From Hawksworthiomyces lignivorus (taxonomy: Eukaryota > Ascomycota > Sordariomycetes > Ophiostomatales > Ophiostomataceae), in NCBI GenBank assembly GCA_002917075.1, contig NTMA01000064.1:1-64000 (forward strand): 64,000 bases of DNA. Reading direction: 5' to 3'. This document shows, one piece after another, positions 52,708-62,774 of the stretch (position 1 is the first letter of the stretch; every line of letters begins with the position of its first letter). Below the pieces are notes generated by a model. The model had not been told where the DNA came from, ran no database searches, and saw only the letters and a list, made by a program, of their open reading frames with translations. The translations under genes were made by a program, and so were the position numbers.

Positions 52708-53128
52708 TTATGCCTGAGCAATACACTCAATCTCGATGACAGTACCGTTTCCAGGAGGGACTGCTTGGAGGCACGAACGTGGTGGCATAGGCTTTGGTAA
52801 AAAGTCCACATACACTTCGTTCATGGCGGCGAAGTCACTCATATCGGCAAGGTAGACATTGTACTTGACGACCTTATCTAGTGAAGAGCCGGCAAGCTCA
52901 AGAACCTCCTTAAGGTTTTGGAGAACGGTTCTCTTCAGCCATAGAAGTTGGGTCAGATCAATGGCCACAACACAAGTAACAGAAAAACAAAGGAAAACAT
53001 ACCGTGGCAAGCTTAATTTCGCCAGTGGCTGTCTGGCCCGCACAAAACACCAGACCAGGGATCCGAATGGCCGGGTTGTTGTGCGGCTTAGAAGGAAACT
53101 TCTCGCTGTTGATAATTTCACGAGACAT
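52708..53128 (-). CDS. RidA/YjgF-family enamine/imine deaminase
   Basis: Two exons (53128-53003, 52932-52708), 116 aa, 70-bp intron (GTATGT..GAAG). It reads MSREIINSEKFPSKPHNN, GLVFCAGQTATGEIKLATRT across the junction, LQNLKEVLELAGSSLDKVVK, YNVYLADMSDFAAMNEVYVD, and PPRSCLQAVPPGNGTVIEIE. The Arg in PPRS is the substrate-carboxylate residue of the family. RidA proteins hydrolyse reactive enamines and imines released by PLP enzymes and protect other PLP enzymes. In a region with two class III PLP enzymes this is a sensible partner. Compact length is typical. Confidence 0.88.
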
Positions 53129-53706
53129 GGTGGCAGAGTAGAATCTATAGATGATATGCGATAGGAAAGCTCTGAATCAGAAATAACGATTTAGAACCAT
53201 CAGAAAAGCCAGTTATAGAGACAGGAACATGAAAATGCTGGCAACGCATCATCGCAGTTATTCTTTGTCTGACTTAGTTGTGTAAGTCGCTGGGAGGAGC
53301 TCCTCCCGAAATGCTGCCGGAGCTAAAATGCGGTCCCCACATTACTCCTCCCGCATACGCCTGCAGCATCATAACCGCTAAGGTCCCCACAGGGAGGAGT
53401 ACAGAAGAAGAGAGCTCTCCATTGAGAGGGAGCTCTCCCACAAGGCCAAAGGATTCAGAAGGGAGCGAGACAAATTGCGACGTCACAGTATGGCGGAACA
53501 GTCGTAGCCTAGCACTGTATTCTCTGGCAGCTACGGGCCAAGTCGTACGAGTATCATGGCGTCAAGATTAGATTTAAGACCAGAAGATAAGATGTGATCT
53601 TGGCCATGCCATCTGAACATATCTACAAGAGCAGTATCGAAGTTCTACAACTGTTTTTTGTCCGACTCTAGGAATCTTCCACGTTGTCACGTACTTACCA
53701 AAGACA
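53129..53706. other. Divergent promoter region, RidA / 2-oxoglutarate oxygenase
   Basis: 578 bp between two divergent genes, with no gene inside. It contains an unusual set of palindromes, listed separately. Confidence 0.5.
53292..53439. promoter_or_regulatory. Cluster of palindromic GGGAGGAG/GAGAGCTCTC elements
   Basis: A perfect 16-bp palindrome GGGAGGAGCTCCTCCC (53292-53307) is followed by separate half-sites CTCCTCCC (about 53345) and GGGAGGAG (about 53392), a perfect GAGAGCTCTC (53410-53419) and a near-palindrome GGGAGCTCTCCC (53428-53439). GTCCCCAC occurs twice (about 53333 and 53383), matching the CreA-type carbon-repressor pattern on the other strand. The spacing suggests a dense bidirectional control region. 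Confidence 0.45.
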
Positions 53707-54909
53707 ATGGCTCCCGCCGCCCCTTTCAACCCGCCCGCACGCGACCTGCCTGGCAAACCCTTTGTGCCAGACTGGGTACCGCCTCCGACCACAAAAGAGA
53801 CGCACAATTTCGCGGAGCTTCAGTCTATCGATCTCTCTCTGCTAGACTCGGAGGACCCGGCCGTGGTAGACAAGCTCGTCCAGCAAGTGAAGCTGGCGAT
53901 CCGAAATGACGGGTTTCTGTTCCTAGAGAACTACGGTGTGTCTCTGGAGCAGCTGCACCGCCAGTTTTCGCTGGCGCAATACCTGTACAATAACATCAGC
54001 GAAGAAGACAAAGAACGCCTGCTCTTCCACCCGGAAAACGGCGTGTGGTCGGGCTACAAGCATCCGTACGGCTTTAAGCGCCACCGGGGCCCGGCAGACG
54101 GGATTGAGCAGTTCAACTGGTACCGGCCAGACTGGGAGGATATTGCGCGCGTGCCCACATGCCTCCACCCCTTTATGGACGAGATTGAGTCGTTCAGTCG
54201 CTACCTGACTGGGTCAGTCAACCGCCGGCTGCTGACTCTCTTCTCGCGCGTGCTCGAGCTGCCGGACGACTACCTGTGGGACAACGTGCAGTCGCACGGT
54301 GGACCGACGGGCGAGGGCTACTTCCGGCACGCGCTCTTCCGCCCCGTGGGCCAGGAGACGCAGGACGCGTCCAAGGGCTTGCGCATGCACGGGCACACTG
54401 ACTTTGGCCTCACGACGCTTTTGTTCTCGGTGCCCATCTCGTGCCTGCAGATCTGGGGCCAAGACGAGCAGTGGCACTACGTGCCCTACAAGCCCGGCGC
54501 ACTAGTCATCAACATCGGCGACACGCTGGAGATTGTGTCGGGCGGCCACTTCCGCGCGACGCGCCACCGCGTGTTCCGCCCGCCCGCCGACCAGCTGCAC
54601 GAGGAGCGCCTCTCGCTCGTGCTGTTCAACAGCTCGCAGGGCGACCTGCGCATGCAGCCGGCGCTGGAATCGCCGCTGATTCAGCGCGAGGGCTGCGTCG
54701 AGGACCAGGGCATCTACCGCGAGTATAAGAAGCGCACGACTGTCGGCGCGCCGCCGACGAACCGCGAGTGGCGCGAGATCCAGATCGCCACATGCACCGA
54801 CCCGACCGACCAGGAGCACAACCGCGTCGGCGTGCACCAGACCATCGTCGACGGCAAGCTGATGCACCAGCGCGAATACATGGGAATGAAAGTCTTGTTG
54901 CCAGTTTGA
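53707..54909 (+). CDS. 2-oxoglutarate/Fe(II)-dependent dioxygenase (isopenicillin N synthase-like)
   Basis: Single exon, 400 aa. The N-terminal DIOX_N-type region (AIRNDGFLFLENYGV) is followed by the jelly-roll 2OG-FeII domain. It has the facial triad GLRMHGHTDFG (His230, Asp232) and RATRHRVF (His287), with RLSLVLF (Arg301) for 2-oxoglutarate and LQIWGQDEQWHYVPYKPGAL between. Such enzymes hydroxylate, desaturate or cyclise small molecules. A C-terminal tail of about 90 residues goes beyond the core. It is divergent from the RidA gene, with a palindrome-rich region between. Coding GC is high (more than 60% by eye). Substrate unknown; a role in amino-acid or secondary metabolism is possible. 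Confidence 0.87.
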   Translation: MAPAAPFNPPARDLPGKPFVPDWVPPPTTKETHNFAELQSIDLSLLDSEDPAVVDKLVQQVKLAIRNDGFLFLENYGVSLEQLHRQFSLAQYLYNNISEEDKERLLFHPENGVWSGYKHPYGFKRHRGPADGIEQFNWYRPDWEDIARVPTCLHPFMDEIESFSRYLTGSVNRRLLTLFSRVLELPDDYLWDNVQSHGGPTGEGYFRHALFRPVGQETQDASKGLRMHGHTDFGLTTLLFSVPISCLQIWGQDEQWHYVPYKPGALVINIGDTLEIVSGGHFRATRHRVFRPPADQLHEERLSLVLFNSSQGDLRMQPALESPLIQREGCVEDQGIYREYKKRTTVGAPPTNREWREIQIATCTDPTDQEHNRVGVHQTIVDGKLMHQREYMGMKVLLPV

Positions 54910-55655
54910 GATGATGTGAGAATACGCTATGTACGAGAGAATGATGCGCTTGTAAGAATGAATTATACTTTAGTCTAGTAAATATACGGAATATATGCTC
55001 ATTACAGAAAACCTACCATATGTATGAGGCTAGCCTAATAGAAGATTGCAGATGAATTTTTTTTTTAAAAAAAAAAAAACCATATTAGACGGTCATCTCA
55101 ATGGGAATAGATAAAGCGTCCACATGTATGCGATTAGGCATGGAGTAAGTCGACACTGGTGAACAGGGTCTCGTGAAGCACTCGCGCTCATTTGAGCAGA
55201 CAAGCACTGCTATCGTCCCTGTCGTTATTAGCATTTTCGTTTTGACGATAGCTAAGATGTTTTCTAAGAAAATTGATGACAACACAAGGTACAATTTTCG
55301 GTGAAGGATATTGCACATGAATCCTGCTGGAGGTGAACCTTGCCTCGGTGGCAAACTGATACAGAGGCTAAGCATCATGAGCACGATTCCTGATTCGTGC
55401 TTTTGTTTCTTGGGGTAATCAGTGGAGAAAAGAACGCTATTATGTAAAAGGTTCAGTGTCCGTTTACCATTTTCCATAGTGGCATTAGTGGTTGTAAATT
55501 TGGTAGTTAACATTGGCGCGATAAGCCATTCCCATACCCTGTCCGTGACTCTGTCCGACATATCTGCGGAGCTCTCAGTTTCCTCACAAGCCGTAGCTCG
55601 TCCACGTAACACTCATAACCTGCACATAGAGAGCCGCTGCACCACTTTGGAAAGA
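54910..55655. other. Intergenic DNA
   Basis: No gene was supported. A T10/A12 inverted homopolymer lies at about 55057-55079. Right part is the promoter of the C2H2 regulator. Confidence 0.4.
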
Positions 55656-57779
55656 ATGGCAACTGCGCCGGTTACGACATCGTCTACATCCGTCTCCTTG
55701 TTCACTGAGATCAGCGGCGGTCCGGCATTTCAACCTTATCAGTGTAGTATCTGTGGGACTCGATTTACCCGGCATGAGAACCTCAAACGCCATGCTTCGT
55801 TGCATATGCGGCAGGGAAAAGAGGGCTCCCTTCCCTGCACACTCTGCTCAGCTACCTTCTCACGGCCAGATCTGCGCAACCGCCACATGCGGCGGAAGCA
55901 TGCCGAGCAAGAGACTCCTTCCGGGGCGGTAACAAAACGGACTCGTCGCCATGCTTCAACCTCCGCCAGCATGGCTTCCCCAGCTGCCGAAATCCAGTCC
56001 TCGACACTGTCGCAGGTATCGGGCGACGACCAGAGCGATCTTGGCGCAAGTAGCATCCCCACAACAGACTTGCTCACACCAAGTGCACCGACCGACACGT
56101 TCGGCAGCAGTACAGTTCCCAGCGACAGTTCTATGGCTTCTACAGCTTCGCCAGACATAATACAGCGAGCCATATCAGCAACAATATCATCCAATGCCCT
56201 TGATACAGCAGACATCTTCGCCGCTGCCACCGCTTCAACCGCTTCCCCCTCCCTCTCCTTCGATATGTCATTCCTCTTCGAGCCGAACACCGCCAACGCT
56301 TTCGATTTTGGCTTGCATTCTCTTCCTCAGGATAGCGGCTGGTTTCCCTCCCAACCACAAGTCGATGAGGGGTACCGTCTTTTCTTCACACATGTAGCCT
56401 TCTTTCTCCCCATCTTACATCAACCTACCTTCGAAGCTTCTCGTGCACCGCGACAGCTCGTCTTAGCTATGCTCTCCCTGGCTTACCAGTATGGCGAAGA
56501 TCCAGACTGCTATCATGAACAAGACTCGGGACTGCACCTATCATTTCGTTGTTCTAAGCAGGCTCTCAATATTCTAACAATGGTACCAGACAACAACAGT
56601 CGGCCTACGAGTGAAGACGACTTCAACTCAAAAATCGCAAACGTGCAAGCGTATCTTTTTCTCGAAATATATGCCATGATGTACCAGTGCACCAGCCACT
56701 CCGTCGACGGCCTGGCTATGCACTCTAAGATTATCTCGCTGGCGCGTACGGGCGGTCTGTGGCAACCGGCAGCAGCCGACGAACCAGCCACCGCCGCGGC
56801 AGACCTGGAGGCACTGTGGAGGATGACCATGCGGAGCGAGTCCCATAAACGGACCATGTTTGCCGTGCACCAGATTGACGCACTCTGGTACCAGCTGTTG
56901 TCGGTGCCGCGCAGCGTCTCGCACCTCGAGCTCAAGCATAGCCTGCCCTGTCCAGCCGAAGACTGGAGCGCACCATCGTCCACTGCCTGGGCGCACCGTC
57001 AGCTAGTTGCCGGCCTAGGCAGGCGCGGCGGTTCGGTCATGTCTTATACCGAAGCTGTGCGGCTGTTCCTGTCACCAGATGCTGACCGGAGTTTGATCTC
57101 GTCCTTTGATGCCTATGGCGCCATCAACATTGTGCAGTTTCTCATCTCTAGCGCTCGCGAGATCTCGGGCTGGTCTACGATGACGGGCATGCTCAGCATC
57201 GAGCGCATCCAGCCGCTCAAGGAATCACTTCTCTCCCTCAGCCCGTACATCCATGCGCCACCCCCAGTCGCTACCGAAAGTGATGGGAGCAGCGGCAATA
57301 GCAACAATGGCAGCGATGCCGCGGCACACGCAGCTCTCATGTGTGAGGCCACGTGGGAGATCGCCATGGTCGAGCTGCAGCTGTGGTCGCCGTCGCACAC
57401 GCGCGGCATCGTAGGCAAGACGGTGCACGATGTGCTGAGCGACTCGCTGCATCTGGCGCCCGTCTTTTTGTACGAGGCCGCCACAGCCGCAGCCGTCCAG
57501 CCGCACGTCGACTGGTTCCTGCAGTACCTCGACGCCGCCCGCGCGCCCGATCTAGAGGCACCTTGGATCACGCTCTACGCTTACAAGGCGTTCCTCATCG
57601 CTTGGCAGCTGCTCAGTAACGGCTTCGCGGGCCCAATGCGCGCCGTCGGCGTCGATGACGGCGACCTGCACGGCGCCCTAATGTGGGCGCGCGCCGTGTT
57701 CCAGCGGCGGCAGCGCTGGCAACTGGGCAAGTTGATCTTACGGTGCCTCGAGAAGCTGGAGAAGCTAGATCAGCCTTGA
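55656..57779 (+). CDS. C2H2 zinc-finger transcription factor with fungal middle-homology domain
   Basis: Single exon, 707 aa from ATG55656; the open frame extends upstream but without family sequence. Two adjacent C2H2 fingers: CSICGTRFTRHENLKRHASLH (30-50 region, spacing 2-12-3) and CTLCSATFSRPDLRNRHMRR KH (61-82, spacing 2-12-4). A basic stretch (KRTRRH) and Ser/Thr/Ala-rich linker follow. Then the fungal-specific transcription factor domain begins near LFFTHVAFFLPILHQPTFEA, with LAMLSLAYQYGEDPDC, MHSKIISLARTGGLWQP and HKRTMFAVHQIDALWYQLL. This finger pair plus Fungal_trans layout is a known Pezizomycotina class. Nuclear DNA binding is expected, targets unknown. It lies 0.7 kb from the oxygenase gene and might control it. 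Confidence 0.87.
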   Translation: MATAPVTTSSTSVSLFTEISGGPAFQPYQCSICGTRFTRHENLKRHASLHMRQGKEGSLPCTLCSATFSRPDLRNRHMRRKHAEQETPSGAVTKRTRRHASTSASMASPAAEIQSSTLSQVSGDDQSDLGASSIPTTDLLTPSAPTDTFGSSTVPSDSSMASTASPDIIQRAISATISSNALDTADIFAAATASTASPSLSFDMSFLFEPNTANAFDFGLHSLPQDSGWFPSQPQVDEGYRLFFTHVAFFLPILHQPTFEASRAPRQLVLAMLSLAYQYGEDPDCYHEQDSGLHLSFRCSKQALNILTMVPDNNSRPTSEDDFNSKIANVQAYLFLEIYAMMYQCTSHSVDGLAMHSKIISLARTGGLWQPAAADEPATAAADLEALWRMTMRSESHKRTMFAVHQIDALWYQLLSVPRSVSHLELKHSLPCPAEDWSAPSSTAWAHRQLVAGLGRRGGSVMSYTEAVRLFLSPDADRSLISSFDAYGAINIVQFLISSAREISGWSTMTGMLSIERIQPLKESLLSLSPYIHAPPPVATESDGSSGNSNNGSDAAAHAALMCEATWEIAMVELQLWSPSHTRGIVGKTVHDVLSDSLHLAPVFLYEAATAAAVQPHVDWFLQYLDAARAPDLEAPWITLYAYKAFLIAWQLLSNGFAGPMRAVGVDDGDLHGALMWARAVFQRRQRWQLGKLILRCLEKLEKLDQP

Positions 57780-58289
57780 GCCGGCTGCGGCAATCGCCAG
57801 TGGGAATTAAATAGAATTTGAAAGCAAATGGCGGTTCCTGACCATCATACGATCCCAGAAGGGCACACAGAACAGCTGTCCCAGAGAGCACTTCGCATCG
57901 TGTAAAGAATCATAGCCTGAAACACGGCAAACCGCGGACATACTTTAACGGGAAGCTTAGTCAAGCCATCAATAGTTGAGAGTGATATTCTGCAGGCGCA
58001 ACACGGTGCCATTATCATGTAATATTCAGAATGGATCAGAACAGTTTGGATACCGAGAAGATTGGACACGAAAATTAAGATGGTGCCGAGATGCTGGAAT
58101 GAGTTAATACCTTGGGAAATGCGTAAAGGTCTTCATACTTTTAAGAACACGACAGGACTTGCTGCATGTGTGCGAGATATTCAGCAGATACTAAATTTTC
58201 TGTTAAAGGCTACTACCACCTGGATAAAATGAATGCATTTCTATTATGTCGTAGCTCATATGAATTGCTACAATATGTCGAGGAATTCT
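57780..58289. other. Intergenic DNA
   Basis: 3' regions of two convergent genes; no gene was seen. Confidence 0.45.
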
Positions 58290-60572
58290 CTAATCTATTA
58301 AAAAATGGAGGCCCCTTTTATTACATTCTGAGACACAGCAACGCAGACAGGCCTCCATGCGCAACATACCTCGAGAATTATCTGGCGCACTGAGGATACA
58401 GGCAATCTGGCCTAAATCGTTTCCGTTGGCACTGAGTATAAGAAGATTTTGCTTCCATGCCGAAGACGATAGCTCTTGGGCACCCGCCGACACGACTTCA
58501 ACTTGCTCACCTTCGAGGAGGGCGCCTACACGCTCTTCGTCGTGACTACATCCAAGCGATTTATCACCGTATTGAAGACCCCAACTGAGCAATGCGATCT
58601 GATAGACCGATGCCACGATACCGAGACCAGAAACCTCACTTGTTAGAGTCATCTCCAGGTCCACGTAGTCGTCACCTTCCTCCGCATTCCAGCTGAGTTG
58701 GAAAGGCCCCGTACGGTCTTGTGGTCTCAACTTTTCTCGTCCTCGCAGCACTTTGCGGTAGTATGGCATGCCCACCACGGAATAGCCATTGTTCGGTCCA
58801 CGGATCTCCGCGAGTCGCTGGTTGTCTGAGGAGATATGGCCTGGCTCAATTGTCACTACTTCGCATGACTCGGGACGCAAATTGAGGTCTAGAAGAAGAC
58901 ACCGGTATATCAGGTACCCTTCAGTAGTCATGACATCTAAGCCATAGTTGCTCTCTGGCGTCTTTGGCAGCTTTCCGTGGAGCCAGTAGTACCAGCTGTA
59001 GAGCACATCTGATTGACGGAGAGGCTTTATGCTATTGAGAACTTTGATGCTTCTGCCCAGCTCCGAATTTTGTGGTAAGCAGGTGGAGCGAACGCGCGTC
59101 TTGTTAACGGTCGACGGATTGCAGCGGAGAAAGCAGATGAGAAGGAGCTGTGTCGTCAGCATGTGCGCGAGCCGCGCATAGTCTCGTCTGTCGAGAGCGT
59201 GGTTTGTCTGACATCTTTTGTCCATCTTCCGCTTGGCATCGAGATCGTCGAACTCTGCTATTCTCCCCATTATAACTCTAGAGAAGCGCAGCTGCATCCA
59301 GGAGACATCCTCGGTGCGGCTAGGGAAAGCGGCCTGGCTCGCCTTGAGCATCTCTCCAGCGGTCTTAGTGGAGCAGCCCCACCAAGCGGCAACGGCATCG
59401 ATGGTGACGCGGGTCTTGACGGGCACCAGATGCGATTGAGATGAAGCATCCCGCATATCCTCTGTCGATGATCCAGTGTCTGTAGAGCCCTTGGAATCTG
59501 AGATGGAGACATCTGACACGCTGTCGTCGCCACTCTCATCCACTAGCTCTCTCTGCAGCTTTCCAAGGATAGAGACTGCAATCCCGACTGCCAGCGTGGC
59601 CATCTCGCTGCCTTCTGCAGCGCCCAGACCCTGGTCGACGGTTGCCGCCTTGGCGATGCCGTTGATCGAAATCCGATTGGCCCGCAATGGGCCTATTTCG
59701 TCAACGACCAAAAGATCTTGCGCGTCGTCAAGCTTTCGCCCCAATTTCACCTCTGTGCTCTTTGAAGAGCCCGGTTTACCCGTCTTGCTCTCATATCGCT
59801 CCAGTTTGACCTGCCACTGGCCCGGCAAGCTGCTACCATGGACAACTTCTCCGTCGACTACGACGCAGACGCGGAGGCCGCAGATGGAGTGCGCTAGCGT
59901 GAAAGCTAGAGTGAGGCTCAGCGGCGTCCGGAGCACACAGTTGTAGTTCTCCGGAAACCTTGACGTGATGCAGAGTGCCTGGTAATAGGCTTGCATCGCA
60001 TCCATCGGTAGATCAAACGACGACGGGGGGACGGGGCCTTCTCCCGTTGTCCACACAACGGGCCGCTCTCGGACGCTGATTTGCGCGTTGAAAATCTCTT
60101 CGTGCCAGCTGACGCACGTTGTCTGCGATTCGATGGCGAGTACGACATTGTTGACCTGCGCCCTTCTCGGCTTGATCGGCAAGAGGTTGCCAGGAGTCGC
60201 GTCAATGATCTTTCTGGTCAGGTCGGACGTCACGCTCGCACCGAGTGCCTCGATCATAAAAGCGAGGACAATGAGCGTAGCCTCTCCATCGCGCGTCTTG
60301 ACCATCTCTCCAGTCGTCGAAGATTTTCCGGTCACGACCTCGATACCCGTCTCCTGGATCTTCCAACGGGCTGACTCCTTCGTCCATTTCTTGTTGAAAT
60401 TCTCGATCGCCCGATCCGAAGGTTGGAGTAGCCCAAGTGCTTGCACCACAGAAATAAGACCGATAGGCTCGCTGTTATCTTTGTACAAGGATTGATACAC
60501 TGACAGACCGAACGTCTGACCTAGATCTATAAGTTTGAACGCGCTGAATGGAATTTGGACGATGCCGGACAT
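58290..60572 (-). CDS. Large uncharacterised protein
   Basis: Single open frame of 760 codons from ATG60572 with even, coding-like composition. I do not recognise the family. Visible features: a hydrophobic-amphipathic N-terminus (PFSAFKLIDLGQTFGL), a Ser/Asp-rich acidic linker (DESGDDSVSDVSISDSKGST), and a possible compact C-terminal domain with several Cys (LRMEACLRCCVSECNKRG). There is no clear signal peptide, transmembrane helix, P-loop or zinc finger. It neighbours a regulator and a sugar hydrolase and is otherwise isolated. It may be a lineage-restricted protein; the length without introns argues that it is a real gene. Confidence 0.65.
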   Translation of the reverse strand: MSGIVQIPFSAFKLIDLGQTFGLSVYQSLYKDNSEPIGLISVVQALGLLQPSDRAIENFNKKWTKESARWKIQETGIEVVTGKSSTTGEMVKTRDGEATLIVLAFMIEALGASVTSDLTRKIIDATPGNLLPIKPRRAQVNNVVLAIESQTTCVSWHEEIFNAQISVRERPVVWTTGEGPVPPSSFDLPMDAMQAYYQALCITSRFPENYNCVLRTPLSLTLAFTLAHSICGLRVCVVVDGEVVHGSSLPGQWQVKLERYESKTGKPGSSKSTEVKLGRKLDDAQDLLVVDEIGPLRANRISINGIAKAATVDQGLGAAEGSEMATLAVGIAVSILGKLQRELVDESGDDSVSDVSISDSKGSTDTGSSTEDMRDASSQSHLVPVKTRVTIDAVAAWWGCSTKTAGEMLKASQAAFPSRTEDVSWMQLRFSRVIMGRIAEFDDLDAKRKMDKRCQTNHALDRRDYARLAHMLTTQLLLICFLRCNPSTVNKTRVRSTCLPQNSELGRSIKVLNSIKPLRQSDVLYSWYYWLHGKLPKTPESNYGLDVMTTEGYLIYRCLLLDLNLRPESCEVVTIEPGHISSDNQRLAEIRGPNNGYSVVGMPYYRKVLRGREKLRPQDRTGPFQLSWNAEEGDDYVDLEMTLTSEVSGLGIVASVYQIALLSWGLQYGDKSLGCSHDEERVGALLEGEQVEVVSAGAQELSSSAWKQNLLILSANGNDLGQIACILSAPDNSRGMLRMEACLRCCVSECNKRGLHFLID

Positions 60573-62774
60573 ATTGTGTAATATATCAAGAGGCCCACGG
60601 AAGAAAATTTTAGCTGCGTTTTCGTTGATACTGCTAAGTCTGGTCGAAGGCGGGGTTGAGCAAGTTGTTTAGCATTTGACGAAAGTGCAGAAACATATCA
60701 TGAGGAGTTTACGATGGTGCCGCATTGTTGTGATATCCCACCATGTCTTGGCTGGTAATCGTTTACGCCACCCTGAAAAGTCGACCAATCAAGTGCATCT
60801 CATATCAGATATGGTTGACGATTGAGATCTTACTGTCAATAGGTTTCATCTTTCTAGAACTCTATCTCGAATTGAATCGTAGACAATCCTGTAGATTTGG
60901 TGATCAAGGATGGGGCTATCTTCTCTCCTGATAGCAAGTTTTCCGCAATGAAGTTAGTCAGGCAATAAGCTTTTTGCAGGAGAACAGCGCACTTGATAGC
61001 GTATACATGGACGCCCTATTTAGATAACTAGTAAGCAAGACACGGGCTCTTAACATATCTAATTATTTGATGTTCAATAAAGCTGTGGCATTCGATTAAG
61101 ACCGAAATGTGTAGATTTTGTGGAATTGCGTAATGGACCCTTTCCCCCAAAATATCATGTATACAGTATACTCAAGCAATGCAGAAAATATGAATCAATA
61201 AGGGTTAAGACAATGTATCTGCTGAGGCTTAAATGTTGGTCGCGGCAAGACATAATACGTTCATATAATTTACGCGTTCTTTTTTGCAATTGAACTGAAA
61301 TATCCCCAGAGCTCGTCAAGAAATCAGCCGCAGCATGACTAGGTGTGCAAGCTAGACACATGATGAGTACTGCCACTAGGCCACTGTACCAGTACCAAAA
61401 GGATCGATCCCCTTGGACCGCCACATCCTCGGGTGGAGCCACCCTTGTACGCTGCAATTCGCAAGATCTTTTATGATTCTTCAAGGCGGGCGGATAGTGA
61501 AATGGTGAGCCTACTTCTGGCTTTAACTCTTAAATAACATATCACATTTTTAAATCGCCGGTAACTAAATAGTAAACGCATGGGAGAATATCGGTTAAAC
61601 CTTTGTATATCATTTAACTACCCTATTTTGCAGGTTGAAAACGAAACTTAGATGGTAGTGTTGTTTTGTCGGACCGACAGTGGTGTCAGGCGGGACGACG
61701 GTCTGAAAGCCACTCCGCAGACATGGATCTTCTTGCATTTCTTGCATATGAAATGGAAACCGGATCCCGCAGTTGTAGTCTATCATAGATGGAGAGCATG
61801 GGCGCTAGTGATCTGATACATGACAAATATGAAGCCGCTCAAGTCAATTAGACTCATCCACATCTTTGGTTTTCCTGTGGGGTGAATTCACCATGTCAAG
61901 TGATATAGATCAGCAAATGTCAGTTTTCATATCTCGTAAAGTTGATATCGGCTGATGACGGCTTACGAACTATAATGCTAAGATGTGTGCCTGTTCCAAA
62001 GTCAGAATCGGTATCAATGTATGCTTTTACTTTGTGATGTTGCCTTTTCTATTTCAGGAGGAGTTGGCTTTCTCTGAGCAGTAGATTTCAGCAAATCTAC
62101 TCATGTAAAGGCATTAACATCTAATTCTAATATTTGTCATTTAAGATTTCCTGAGTTAAATAGAACAGAGCATGTACGAAGTTCTTTAATTCCTTTCAAA
62201 GACGCCACCTGATGCAGGTTAGAATCTTCATCGGCCTTGAGGCTCCACTGGGGATTTTTCAAGCTAGAAATAACTTTATCTCGGACCGACGATCATCAAA
62301 TGAAATGTCGCTTTCCCCGTCTTTCTTAAATACCCCAAGCTATTGATCTTTCTCCAGGTTCCACCACTCTCTCGGTTAGTTTCTCCCCCTCGCCATATCG
62401 CAGCGATAGTAGCGGGGATCTCTCGTCTCTCCACGTTATTGGCGCTTTGTCGGTCCAAGAAGCTTCACTGGTTCCATCCGGACAATAGCAAGAATCATTT
62501 CCGATATGAGCGCGTTACAATGGCCGTATTGTTACAAGTATTTAAAGGGCCGGCGGTTGGGCTTTTGGCTTTTGGCTTTTGGTCTGTACTGGCTTCGACA
62601 AGTTCTACATATGTATTTCGAGAAGTCTGATTTTGAACGACTAAATTCAAGAAACTCTGAAAGTTGGTCACGTTCTCAAACTGCTAGCACGCGCTCTCCT
62701 GCTTGGACAGCCAGTTCTCTTTCTCCGTTCTCAGCTTTGTCTCGTTTATCTCTCTTGAATATATTGCATACAAA
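60573..62774. other. 2.2-kb intergenic stretch
   Basis: Mostly AT-rich. A 109-codon minus-strand frame (61155-61484) has one hydrophobic segment (FWYWYSGLVAVLIMCLAC) but no partner exons, so it is not called. Just before the alpha-glucosidase, 62560-62590 has GGCTTTTGGCTTTTGGCTTT, three tandem GGCTTTT units. No other structure was seen. Confidence 0.4.

Noticed and set aside
55085..55612. 175-codon minus-strand frame upstream of the C2H2 regulator
   Set aside because: Unrecognisable translation overlapping the promoter; no splice-supported model.
61155..61484. 109-codon minus-strand frame with one hydrophobic segment
   Set aside because: No partner exons, promoter context or family; likely chance.
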